DNA of 64,000 bases. It comes from Burkholderia glumae LMG 2196 = ATCC 33617 (lineage in GTDB: Bacteria > Pseudomonadota > Gammaproteobacteria > Burkholderiales > Burkholderiaceae). Where the stretch lies: positions 3,534,001 through 3,598,000 of the forward strand of contig NZ_CP009435.1 in assembly GCF_000960995.1 (NCBI RefSeq), written 5' to 3'. Below, piece after piece: positions 51,987 through 60,731 of this stretch (position 1 is the first letter of the stretch; each line of letters starts with the position of its first letter). The notes beneath the pieces are model-generated. The model worked only from the letters and a program-made list of their open reading frames with translations, ran no database searches and was not told the origin of the DNA. The position numbers and the translations under genes were made by a program.

Positions 51987-54900
51987 CTAGCGCTGCAGCG
52001 ACTCCCAGACCTTGTGCAGCCGCTTGACGGAGACCGGCATCGGCGTGCGGAGTTCCTGCGCGAACAGCGAAATGCGCAGTTCCTCCAGCAGCCAGCGGAA
52101 CTCGGTGAGCCGCCCGTCGGCCGCGCCGCCGCGTTGCGACAGCGCCCGCTGGTAGTGCTGCGCGAGCGGCGCGAGCTCGGCGAGCTGGCGTGCGTCGCGG
52201 GCCGGATCGGCCTTGAGCTTGTCGATGCGCAGCGCGATGCCCTTCAGGTAGCGCGGGAAATGCGCGAGCTGCGCGTATGGGGTGTCGATCACGAAGCGCT
52301 TGCCGACCAGCGCGCCCAGTTGCGCGACCATGTCGGCATGGGCGGCGCCGAACGACTTCGCCTGCGCCAGTTTCTTGGTGAGCCCGGCATATTCGGCGAG
52401 GATCTGCCCGACCAGACGCGCGATCTCCTGCGCGAGCAGGTTGAGGCGGCTGCGGCCCTCGTCGCGGCGCGTGTGGAAGCTCGCGTCGTCGTCGGGCAGC
52501 GGGTCCTGCAGGCAGGCGCGGTCGAGCGCGGTGTCGATCAGTTGGTCGCGCAGCTCGTCCTGCGAGCCGAGCGCCATGTACTGCATCGCCATCTCGCGCA
52601 GCCCCGGCAGGTTCTTCTCCAGGTACTTGATCGGCTCCTTGAGCTGCAGCGCGAACAGCCGGCGCAGCCCGGCGCGGTGGATGCGCGCGGCTTCCTCGGG
52701 CGAATCGAACACCTCGACGTCGCAATGCGTGCCGCGATCGACGAGCGCCGGGTAGCCGTACAGCGTCTGGCCGCGCCGGCGGATCTCGAGCAGCTCGGGC
52801 AGCTTGCCGAAGTTCCAGGTGGTCAGGTTCTCGTAGAGCGCGGTCGCAGCGCCGGCCGCTTCGCCGCCGGCGGCGGGGCTCGCGGCCGGCACGCTGCGCG
52901 GCGGCACCGGACGCCCGCCCGGGCCGCCCGGACCGCGCTGGCCGGCCGCGGCGCCGGGGCTGCCCGCCGCACCGGCCGCCAGCGGCGCACCGTCGGCGGC
53001 CTCGCCGGCCGGCGCGAGCGTGGCCGCCGCGATCTTCTGGAAGTGCTGCTGCGCCTGCGCGCCGAGTTCGCCGCGCAGTTGCGCGAGGTTGCGCCCCATC
53101 GCGAGCTGGCGGCCGTGCTCGTCGATCACCTTGAAGTTCATGAACAGGTGCGCGGGCAGCGTCTCGAGCTTGAAGTCCGACGCCCTCATCGCGATCTGGG
53201 TCTGGCCGCGCACGTCGGCGATCAGCACGTCCAACAGCGCGCCGGCGCCGAAGCGCTCGGCCCCGGCGCGCTCGACGAAGCCGGCCGCGTAGTCGGGCAG
53301 CGGCACGCAGTGGCGGCGCAGCTTCTGCGGCAGCGATTTCAGCAGCAGCTGCACCTTCTCCTTCAGCATGCCGGGCACCAGCCATTCGGCGCGCCGCGCG
53401 TCCACCTGGTTCAGCGCGAAGAGCGGCACCTGCAGCGTGACGCCGTCGCGCGGCGAACCCGGCTCGAAGTGATAGGACAGCGCCATCTCCACGCCGGCCA
53501 TGGTCAGCCGCTTCGGGAACAGGTCGGTGGTCACGCCGGCCGCCTCGTGGCGCATCAGGTCGTCACGCGACAGGTAGAGCAGCCGCAGCTTGTCCTCGGG
53601 CTGGCCGCTCGCCTTCAGCTCGTCGCGATACCAGCGCTCGAACGCGGCGCCGGTATGGATGCCGGCCGGGATCGCCTGGTCGTAGAAGCCGTAGATCAGC
53701 GCGTCGTCCACCAGCACGTCCTGGCGGCGCGACTTGTGCTCCAGTTGCTCGATGTCGGCCAATAGCTTGCGATTGTGCGCGAAGAACCCGAGCCTGGTGT
53801 CGAACTCGCCGTCCACCAGCGCGCCGCGGATGAACAGCTCGCGCGCGCGCGCCGGGTCCTGCCTGCCGAACGCCACGCGCCGGCGGTGGTAGATCGTGAG
53901 GCCATAGAGCGTGCCGCGCTCGAACGCGCTGACCTGCGCCGGGCGCTTCTCCCAGTGCGGCTCGGACAGCGCCGTCTTCAGCAGGTGCGCGCCCACCTTC
54001 TCGATCCACTCAGGCTCGATCTTCGCGATGCAGCGCGCGTAGAGCCGGCTCGTCTCGACCAGCTCGGCGGCCATCACCCAGCGCCCGGCCTTCTTGGCGA
54101 GCGCCGAGCCCGGCCACAGGTGGAACTTGATGTTGCGCGCGCCCAGGTAGTGCGGCTCGTCGTCGGCCTTCATGCCGATGTTGCCGAGCAGGCCGGTGAG
54201 CAGCGACAGGTGGATCTGCTCGAAGGTCGCCTCGGTCTCGTTCAGGCGCCAGCCGTGCTCGCGCACCACGGTCAGCAGTTGCGAGTGGACGTCGCGCCAC
54301 TCGCGCAGCCGCAGGTGCGAGAGGAAGTTCGCGCGGCAGGCGTCCACCAGTTGCCGGTTCGATTTCTTGTGCGCGACCGCCTCCTCGAACCAGGCCCAGA
54401 TCTTCAGCCATTGCAGGAATTCGGAACGCTCGTCGGCGAAGCGGCGATGCGCCTGGTCGGCCTGCTCCTGCGCCTCGATCGGCCGGTCGCGCGGGTCCTG
54501 CACCGACAGCGCGCTGGCGATGATCAGCACCTCGCGCAGCGCCTGCTGGTCGCGCGCGGCAAGGATCATGCGCCCCACCCGCGGGTCGAGCGGCAGGCGC
54601 GCCAGCTCGCGGCCGAGCGGGGTGAGCGCGTTGTCGTCGTCCACCGCGCCGAGCTCGTTGAGCAGCTGGTAGCCGTCGGCGATCGCGCGGCCCGGCGGCG
54701 GCTCGATGAACGGAAACGATTCGACCGAGCCGAGATGCAGCGACTTCATGCGCAGGATCACCGAGGCCAGCGACGAGCGCAGGATCTCGGGATCGGTGAA
54801 GCGCGCGCGGCCGGCGTAGTCGGCGTCCTCGTAGAGACGGATGCAGATGCCGTCGGCCACGCGCCCGCAGCGGCCCGCACGCTGGTTGGCGGCGGCCTGC

Positions 54901-56219
54901 GAGATCGACTCCACCTGCAGCTGCTCGACCTTGTTGCGGTACGAATAGCGCTTGACGCGCGCAAGGCCGGTATCGACCACGTAGCGGATGCCCGGCACCG
55001 TCAGCGAGGTCTCGGCGACATTGGTGGCCAGCACGATTCGGCGCGCGTTCGAGCCCTTGAACACGCGCTCCTGGTCGGCCGCGGACAGCCGCGCGAACAG
55101 CGGCAGGATCTCGGTGTGCGGCGGATGGTGCTTGCGCAGCGCCTCGGCCGCATCGCGGATCTCGCGCTCGCCGGGCAGGAACACCAGCACGTCGCCGGGC
55201 CCCTCGCGGCACAGCTCGTCGACCGCGTCGACGATGCCGTCCATCAGGTCGCGCTCGGCCTCGCGCGCCGTTTTCTGGCGGTCGCGCCCGCTCGCGGCGC
55301 CCTCGGCGTTGCGCACGGCGGCGGAGCGCTCGTCGGCGATCGGCCGGTAGCGGATCTCCACCGGATAGAGCCGGCCGCTCACCTCGATCACCGGCGCCGG
55401 CCGCGTCGGGCTGCCGAAGTGGCGCGCGAAGCGGTCCGCGTCGATGGTCGCCGAGGTCACGATCAGCTTCAGGTCCGGCCGCTTGGGCAGGATCTGGCGC
55501 AGGTAGCCGAGCAGGAAATCGATGTTGAGGCTGCGCTCGTGCGCCTCGTCGATGATCAGCGTGTCATACGCCCGCAACAGCGGATCGGTCTGCGTCTCGG
55601 CGAGCAGGATGCCGTCGGTCATCAGCTTGACCGAGGCGCCCGGTGCCAGGTTGTCGGTAAAACGCACCTTGTAGCCGACCACCTCGCCGAACGGCGTGCC
55701 GAGTTCCTCGGCGATCCGGCGGCCGGTGGACGACGCGGCCAGCCGGCGCGGCTGGGTGTGGCCGATCAGGCCGCGGCCGCCCGCGCCGAGCCCGCGGCCG
55801 AGCGCGAGGCAGATCTTCGGCAACTGGGTGGTCTTGCCCGAGCCGGTCTCGCCGCAGACGATCACCACCTGGTGGTCGGCGATCGCGCGCGCGATCTCCT
55901 CGCGCTTGGCGGAGACGGGCAGGCTCTCGGGAAAGCTGAGCGGCGGAACCGGGTTCGGCGTGACGGGCGGGCGCGCGGCGCGCGGCTCGCGCGACGGGCG
56001 GGCCGCGCGAGCCGGCTGGCCGGCGCGCGGGGCGCGGCTTTCGGGGCCTTCGCCGCCTTCGCGCGGCACCTGCTCGGCTGGCGGCATGCGCGCCGGCTGC
56101 GCGGCTCGCGGCTCACGCTTCGGGTTCGACGATTCGTGGGGACGGGCCGACGGCTGCGCGCCTCGATCGGCCGGTGCATCCGCGCGCTTCGGTGCGGAGC
56201 TTTTGGGTACATTCGACAT
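51987..56219 (-). CDS. hrpA: ATP-dependent RNA helicase HrpA (DEAH box)
   Basis: The 1410-residue helicase unwinds RNA and rescues stalled or collided ribosomes. Walker A GETGSGKTTQLPK, the box IIDEAHERS, SATI and the QRAGRCGRVADG motif VI are present, followed by HA2 and OB-fold domains and the HrpA-specific C-terminal region. Two unusual stretches stand out: an N-terminal Arg/Pro/Ala-rich tail (about 1-100) and an Ala/Gly/Pro-rich insert around residues 1065-1130. E. coli HrpA is 1300 residues. The ATG has no Shine-Dalgarno site. Confidence 0.95.
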   Translation of the reverse strand: MSNVPKSSAPKRADAPADRGAQPSARPHESSNPKREPRAAQPARMPPAEQVPREGGEGPESRAPRAGQPARAARPSREPRAARPPVTPNPVPPLSFPESLPVSAKREEIARAIADHQVVIVCGETGSGKTTQLPKICLALGRGLGAGGRGLIGHTQPRRLAASSTGRRIAEELGTPFGEVVGYKVRFTDNLAPGASVKLMTDGILLAETQTDPLLRAYDTLIIDEAHERSLNIDFLLGYLRQILPKRPDLKLIVTSATIDADRFARHFGSPTRPAPVIEVSGRLYPVEIRYRPIADERSAAVRNAEGAASGRDRQKTAREAERDLMDGIVDAVDELCREGPGDVLVFLPGEREIRDAAEALRKHHPPHTEILPLFARLSAADQERVFKGSNARRIVLATNVAETSLTVPGIRYVVDTGLARVKRYSYRNKVEQLQVESISQAAANQRAGRCGRVADGICIRLYEDADYAGRARFTDPEILRSSLASVILRMKSLHLGSVESFPFIEPPPGRAIADGYQLLNELGAVDDDNALTPLGRELARLPLDPRVGRMILAARDQQALREVLIIASALSVQDPRDRPIEAQEQADQAHRRFADERSEFLQWLKIWAWFEEAVAHKKSNRQLVDACRANFLSHLRLREWRDVHSQLLTVVREHGWRLNETEATFEQIHLSLLTGLLGNIGMKADDEPHYLGARNIKFHLWPGSALAKKAGRWVMAAELVETSRLYARCIAKIEPEWIEKVGAHLLKTALSEPHWEKRPAQVSAFERGTLYGLTIYHRRRVAFGRQDPARARELFIRGALVDGEFDTRLGFFAHNRKLLADIEQLEHKSRRQDVLVDDALIYGFYDQAIPAGIHTGAAFERWYRDELKASGQPEDKLRLLYLSRDDLMRHEAAGVTTDLFPKRLTMAGVEMALSYHFEPGSPRDGVTLQVPLFALNQVDARRAEWLVPGMLKEKVQLLLKSLPQKLRRHCVPLPDYAAGFVERAGAERFGAGALLDVLIADVRGQTQIAMRASDFKLETLPAHLFMNFKVIDEHGRQLAMGRNLAQLRGELGAQAQQHFQKIAAATLAPAGEAADGAPLAAGAAGSPGAAAGQRGPGGPGGRPVPPRSVPAASPAAGGEAAGAATALYENLTTWNFGKLPELLEIRRRGQTLYGYPALVDRGTHCDVEVFDSPEEAARIHRAGLRRLFALQLKEPIKYLEKNLPGLREMAMQYMALGSQDELRDQLIDTALDRACLQDPLPDDDASFHTRRDEGRSRLNLLAQEIARLVGQILAEYAGLTKKLAQAKSFGAAHADMVAQLGALVGKRFVIDTPYAQLAHFPRYLKGIALRIDKLKADPARDARQLAELAPLAQHYQRALSQRGGAADGRLTEFRWLLEELRISLFAQELRTPMPVSVKRLHKVWESLQR

Positions 56220-56242
56220 GGGGGCGCATTATAATCCCGCCC
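56220..56242. promoter_or_regulatory. 23-bp divergent promoter with palindromic -10 for hrpA and argA
   Basis: The 23-bp gap has a central palindrome ATTATAAT (56228-56235). It gives TATAAT on the plus strand (56230-56235), seven bases before the argA ATG, and TATAAT on the minus strand (56233-56228), eight bases before the hrpA ATG. No ribosome site fits in either leader. Both mRNAs could start at or beside the ATG. Any -35 elements would lie inside the opposite coding sequence and are weak. Confidence 0.7.
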
Positions 56243-57610
56243 ATGAATTCCCAAACCGACCTCCCCGCCGCGCCGACGCCGCCGGCCGTCGACGCGACCG
56301 CCATCAGCCACGCCCAGTTCGTCGACTGGATGCGCTCCGTCGCGCCCTATATTCACAAGTTCCGCAACAGCACGTTCGTCATCGGCTTCGGCGGCGAGGT
56401 GGTGCAGCAGGGCCTGCTGAACGCGCTCGTCGCCGACATCGCGCTGCTGCAGGCGATGGGCATCCAGATCGTGCTGGTGCACGGCTCGCGCCCGCAGCTC
56501 GAGGAGCAGTTGAACCTGCACGGCGTGCAGTCCGAGTTCTCGCACGGGCTGCGCGTGACCGACGCGCGCGCGCTCGAATCGTCGAAGGAAGCGGCCGGCG
56601 AAGTGCGCCTGGACATCGAGGCGGCGGTCAGCCAGGGCCTGCCGAATTCGCCGATGGCGCACGCGCACATCAGCGTGGTCTCGGGCAACTTCGTGACGGC
56701 GAGACCGGTCGGTATCCTCGACGGCGTCGATTTCCAGCACACCGGCGTGGTGCGCAAGATCGATGCCGAATCGATCCGCCATTCGCTGGCGAGCCGCAAG
56801 CTCGTGCTGCTCTCGCCGCTCGGCTTCTCGCCCACGGGCGAGGCGTTCAACCTGTCGATGGAGGATGTCGCCTCGGCGGCCGCGATCGCGCTGCGCGCCG
56901 ACAAGCTGATCTTCCTGACCGACGCGCCGGGCCTCGTCGACGAGGAGGGCGAGCTGATCGGTGAAATGTCGCTCGACGCGGCCGCCGAGCTGCTCGACTC
57001 CGGCAACCTGCAGGACGACGAGGCGTTCTACCTGAAGCATGCGATCCGCGGCTGCCGCGGCGGCGTGGCGCGGGGGCATCTGGTGCCCTACTCGCTCGAC
57101 GGCGGCGTGCTGCTGGAACTGTTCCTGCACGACGGCGTCGGCACCATGATCTCCTACGAGAATCTGGAAAGCCTGCGCGAAGCCACGCCGGACGACGTCG
57201 GCGGCATCCTCACGCTGATCGAGCCGCTCGAGAGCGACGGCACGCTGGTGCGGCGCGGCCGCCACCAGATCGAGCGCGACATCGACCACTTCTCGGTGAT
57301 CGAGCACGATGGCGTGCTGTTCGGCTGCGCGGCGCTGTACCCCTATACGCAGGAGAAGATCGGCGAGATGGCCTGCCTGACCGTCGCGCCCGAGGCGCAG
57401 GGTTCCGGCGACGGCGAGCGCCTGCTCAAGCGCATCGAGCAGCGCGCCCGCGCGCGCGGCCTCAAGCGCATCTTCGTGCTGACGACCCGCACCGAGCACT
57501 GGTTCCTCAAGCGCGGCTTCGTCAAGGTCAGCGTCGACGACCTGCCCGAGGACCGCCGCAAACTCTATAACTGGCAGCGCAAGTCGCTCGTGCTGATGAA
57601 GCAGCTCTGA
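56243..57610 (+). CDS. argA: N-acetylglutamate synthase (ArgA)
   Basis: The 455-residue enzyme starts arginine synthesis by acetylating glutamate. An N-terminal amino-acid-kinase fold (about 20-300: GFGGEVVQQGLLNALVADIA, LVHGSRPQLEEQLNLHG) binds arginine as inhibitor. A C-terminal GNAT domain (about 315-455: EMACLTVAPEAQGSGDGERLL) has the acetyl-CoA loop, with the usual QGSG(R/D)G form. The start MNSQTDLPAA leaves no room for a leader if the TATAAT upstream is used. Confidence 0.96.
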   Translation: MNSQTDLPAAPTPPAVDATAISHAQFVDWMRSVAPYIHKFRNSTFVIGFGGEVVQQGLLNALVADIALLQAMGIQIVLVHGSRPQLEEQLNLHGVQSEFSHGLRVTDARALESSKEAAGEVRLDIEAAVSQGLPNSPMAHAHISVVSGNFVTARPVGILDGVDFQHTGVVRKIDAESIRHSLASRKLVLLSPLGFSPTGEAFNLSMEDVASAAAIALRADKLIFLTDAPGLVDEEGELIGEMSLDAAAELLDSGNLQDDEAFYLKHAIRGCRGGVARGHLVPYSLDGGVLLELFLHDGVGTMISYENLESLREATPDDVGGILTLIEPLESDGTLVRRGRHQIERDIDHFSVIEHDGVLFGCAALYPYTQEKIGEMACLTVAPEAQGSGDGERLLKRIEQRARARGLKRIFVLTTRTEHWFLKRGFVKVSVDDLPEDRRKLYNWQRKSLVLMKQL

Positions 57611-57659
57611 GCGGCGCGACGCGCGCCCCCTCCCCAATCGATTACAGGAGAAGTCCACG

Positions 57660-57935
57660 ATGTCCCGTATGGTTCAATGCGCAAAGCTCGGCCACGAAGC
57701 CGAGGGCCTCGATTTCCCGCCGCTGCCGGGCGAACTCGGCAAGCGGATCTATGAAAGCGTCTCGAAGGAAGCGTGGCAGGGCTGGCTCAAGCAGCAGACC
57801 ATGCTGATCAACGAGAACCGCCTGAACATGGCCGACCCGCGCGCGCGCCAGTATCTCGTCAAGCAGACCGAGAAGTATTTCTTCGGCGAGGGTGCCGACC
57901 AGGCGACGGGCTTCGTGCCGCCGACCGAGGGCTGA
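57660..57935 (+). CDS. yggX: YggX-family Fe(II)-trafficking / oxidative damage protection protein
   Basis: The 91-residue protein starts MSRMVQCAKLGHEAEG with the conserved Cys and ends ADQATGFVPPTEG. It protects Fe-S enzymes from oxidants and may handle iron. AGGAG precedes the ATG. It lies 49 nt after argA on the same strand and may share its transcript. Confidence 0.95.
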   Translation: MSRMVQCAKLGHEAEGLDFPPLPGELGKRIYESVSKEAWQGWLKQQTMLINENRLNMADPRARQYLVKQTEKYFFGEGADQATGFVPPTEG

Positions 57936-58137
57936 GAGGCGCCCGCCCTGCCGGCCGTTCGCCTGCCCCGTTTGCTCCGCACGCCCCCGCGCCATGTCCT
58001 GCGGGGGCAGCATCGAACGATTTTCGACGTCCATGCAAATAACGCTGGATAAAAGTGCGCGATGCCGCTATGATCACGCCTCGATTCGCGCCACGGCATG
58101 GATCGCGTCCCGCCGGACGGAATGAGATGGAAAAAGC

Positions 58138-58166
58138 TTGACGCGGTAACCAAGCCCCATCATAAT
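58138..58166 (+). promoter_or_regulatory. Promoter of tRNA-Val
   Basis: TTGACG (58138-58143) and CATAAT (58161-58166) are spaced 17 nt. The expected start lies about 6 nt before the tRNA. Confidence 0.8.
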
Positions 58167-58178
58167 TCAAGGCTCTTT

Positions 58179-58253
58179 GGGCGGTTAGCTCAGCGGTAGA
58201 GCACTGCCTTCACACGGCAGGGGTCACTGGTTCGATCCCAGTACCGCCCACCA
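58179..58253 (+). tRNA. tRNA-Val (CAC anticodon)
   Basis: The 75-nt sequence begins GGGCGGTTAGCTCAGCGG, has the anticodon arm CTGCC-TTCACAC-GGCAG with anticodon CAC, and a TTCGATC T-loop. It ends ACCGCCCACCA with an encoded CCA. Confidence 0.96.
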
Positions 58254-58282
58254 AAGAATTCACGGTGCCTCACGGTATCGCA

Positions 58283-58320
58283 GCAAAAAGCCCCATGACT
58301 CTCGTCATGGGGCTTTTTGC
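58283..58320 (+). terminator. Intrinsic terminator of tRNA-Val
   Basis: A perfect 17-bp stem GCAAAAAGCCCCATGAC and its complement enclose a TCTC loop. The stem carries five Ts at its end and further T-rich sequence follows. It lies 30 nt after the tRNA. Confidence 0.9.
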
Positions 58321-58465
58321 TTTCCGGCGGTCCACCGTGCGCCGTCACGCGGCGGACGTCCGCGGCCGGCTGGTGCGCGCGCGGGCGGCCATGCGCACGG
58401 CGCCCGTCACTCGAGGCCGGTCCGACGCCGCAGACCCGGGCGCCGCCCCGCCGGATTGGCCGCCC

Positions 58466-58957
58466 TCATGGCGTCTTCGCGGCCATGTGTCCTGCGCCGT
58501 CGCCGCGACCGACGTAGCGCAGCATCGACAGTTCCTGGCGCACCTTGCCCGAATCGCTTTCGAGCGACGGCGTGAGCGGCCCCGCCACCAGCGCGAACGG
58601 CACCCCCATGCGCACGTACTTGGTCTCGCCCTGCATCAGATAGAACGTGAGCGGCCTGTCCGGCGCGCTCGAGGTCGTGACGGTGTACTGCCCGGCCGGC
58701 TCGTCGAGATAGAAGAAGCCGCCGCCCGGCAGCTGGCCGGCAGGCTTGTCGTTGACATCGACGCGGTCGCCGCTCGCCATGCCGAGCTTCGCCGCACTGC
58801 GAAAGAACACGATGCGTCCCTGCCCCGCGGCCGGCGCCGGCACCGAGGCCCACATATCGCGGTAGATCGGCTTCTGCGGCGGGGCTGCGCATCCCGCAAA
58901 CGCGATCGTCGCCGCCAGTAACGTCAACGCGGCGCCCGTGCGCCAGTTCCACCTCAT
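58466..58957 (-). CDS. Small DUF2846-like lipoprotein
   Basis: The 163-residue protein has a lipoprotein signal (residues 1-22) with the lipobox FAGC. The mature part has GQGRIVFFRSAAKLGMASGDRV split over strands and a DEPAGQYTVTTSSA block that fits the DUF2846 family. It should sit in the outer membrane. The second of two ATGs (58957) has GGAGG eight bases upstream and is chosen over 58963. Function unknown. Confidence 0.75.
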   Translation of the reverse strand: MRWNWRTGAALTLLAATIAFAGCAAPPQKPIYRDMWASVPAPAAGQGRIVFFRSAAKLGMASGDRVDVNDKPAGQLPGGGFFYLDEPAGQYTVTTSSAPDRPLTFYLMQGETKYVRMGVPFALVAGPLTPSLESDSGKVRQELSMLRYVGRGDGAGHMAAKTP

Positions 58958-59256
58958 CGTCATGCCCTCCGGATCGTGGACCGTGTCGCGACGAAACCGG
59001 CGCGCGGCCGGCTTGCCGTCAGTCCGTCCAGCATAGACGATTCGACCTGCCGCCGCGACCATCGTCGCCGCTACGCGACGCCGCTTTGACAATACGAAAC
59101 ATTCCTGCGGCAAGCCGCAAGCATCGCCTGAGGGCCCGCGCCCGCGCATCGCGGCCGGAAGGCCGGCACCCTAGCCCGCGGCCCGGCCGAGCGCCTGGCC
59201 GCGCCGCGCGGTGCGCGATCAAGAGCGCGCTCGACCGCGCGCCGTGCAGCGCCACC

Positions 59257-60684
59257 TCATGCGGCGTCGATCTGTCGCGCGGTCGAGGCGATCGCCCGGG
59301 CCGCCTTGTCGACGATCTCGTCGACGTCCTGCTGCGTCACCACGAGCGGCGGCGACAGCAGCATGCGGTCGCCGGTGGCGCGCATGATGAGGTTGCCGTT
59401 GAAACAGTAGTCGCGGCAGATCGTGCCGACCTCGCCGCCGTTGGCAAAGCGGCGCCGCGCGGCCGGATCCTGGGCGAGCTGGATGCCGGCCACGAGCCCG
59501 GCGCCCGCCACCTCGCCGACGATCGGGCTGCCCGCCAGCGCCTCGCGCAGGCGCCGCTGGAAATACGGCCCGATCTCGCGCTTCACGCGCTCGACCACGC
59601 CGCCCTCGCGCAGCACCCGGAGGTTCGCCACCGCGACGGCCGCCGCCACCGGGTGCCCCGAATACGTCATGCCGTGGTTGAACTCGCCGTGCGCGATCAG
59701 CGCGTCGGCGATGCGATCGGACAGCGCCACGGCGCCCATCGGCACATAGCCGCTGGTGAGCCCCTTGGCCAGCGTCATCAGGTCGGGCGTGAAGCCGAAG
59801 TGCTGGTGCGAGAACCATTCGCCCGTGCGGCCGAAGCCGCCGATCACCTCGTCGGCCACCAGCAGCACGTCGTACTTGCGGCAGATCCGCTCGATCTCGG
59901 GCCAGTAGGCCGCGTCGGGAAAGATCACGCCGCCCGCGCCCTGGAACGGCTCGCCGATGAACGCGGCCACGTTGTCGGCGCCGAGTTCGAGGATCTTCGC
60001 CTCCAGCTGCCGCGCGCGTTCGAGCGCGAACGCCTCGGGCGTCTGGCCGGCGGGCGCCTCGCCGAAGAAGTACGGCTGGTCGATATGCACGACGTGCTCG
60101 ACCTTCGACGGCATCTGCTCGTGCATGTAGTCCATCCCGCCGAGCGTGCCGCCCGCGATGGTCGAGCCGTGATAGCCGTTGCGGCGCGAAATCACGTACC
60201 TGCGCTGCGGCTGCCCCTGCGTGCGCCAGTACTGGTAGACGACGCGCAGCACCGTGTCGTTGCCTTCCGAGCCGCTGTTGCAATAGAAGAAGCGGTTGAA
60301 GGCGGGCGGCGCGATCTCGGCGAGCAGCGCCGACAGCTCGATCACGGGCGGATGCGTGGTCTTGAAGAAGGTGTTGTAGAACGGCAGCTCGCGCAGCTGC
60401 CGCGCGCCGGCCTCGATCAGTTCCTCGCGGCCGTAGCCGACGTTCACGCACCAAAGCCCGGCCATCCCGTCGATGATGCGGTTGCCGTCCGAATCGCGCA
60501 GATGGACGCCGTGCGCGCTGGTGATCACGCGGCTGCCGGCGCGATTGAGCGCGCCCATGTCCGAGAACGGGTGCAGGTGATGCGCGGCGTCGAGCGCGCG
60601 ATACTCGGCCGTGGAGCGCGCCTCGGCCGCAGCCGGTGCGCGCACCGGCTGGACGTAGGCCGATTCGCCGATTCGTTGCGTCAT
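59257..60684 (-). CDS. spuC: Putrescine-pyruvate-type class III aminotransferase (SpuC-like)
   Basis: The 475-residue PLP enzyme is a class III omega-aminotransferase. FYCNSGSEGNDTVLRVVYQYW, RRNGYHGSTIAGG and LLVADEVIGGFGRTG are family blocks and the PLP lysine is in LMTLAKGLTSGYVPMGAV. It probably moves an amino group from putrescine to pyruvate. It is the third gene of a minus-strand polyamine set, 47 nt after the glutamine-synthetase-like gene. Confidence 0.85.
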   Translation of the reverse strand: MTQRIGESAYVQPVRAPAAAEARSTAEYRALDAAHHLHPFSDMGALNRAGSRVITSAHGVHLRDSDGNRIIDGMAGLWCVNVGYGREELIEAGARQLRELPFYNTFFKTTHPPVIELSALLAEIAPPAFNRFFYCNSGSEGNDTVLRVVYQYWRTQGQPQRRYVISRRNGYHGSTIAGGTLGGMDYMHEQMPSKVEHVVHIDQPYFFGEAPAGQTPEAFALERARQLEAKILELGADNVAAFIGEPFQGAGGVIFPDAAYWPEIERICRKYDVLLVADEVIGGFGRTGEWFSHQHFGFTPDLMTLAKGLTSGYVPMGAVALSDRIADALIAHGEFNHGMTYSGHPVAAAVAVANLRVLREGGVVERVKREIGPYFQRRLREALAGSPIVGEVAGAGLVAGIQLAQDPAARRRFANGGEVGTICRDYCFNGNLIMRATGDRMLLSPPLVVTQQDVDEIVDKAARAIASTARQIDAA

Positions 60685-60731
60685 GATGAGTCCTCCGTGG
60701 GGCGGCGCGAGCGCCGCGGGTTCGGGTTTCG

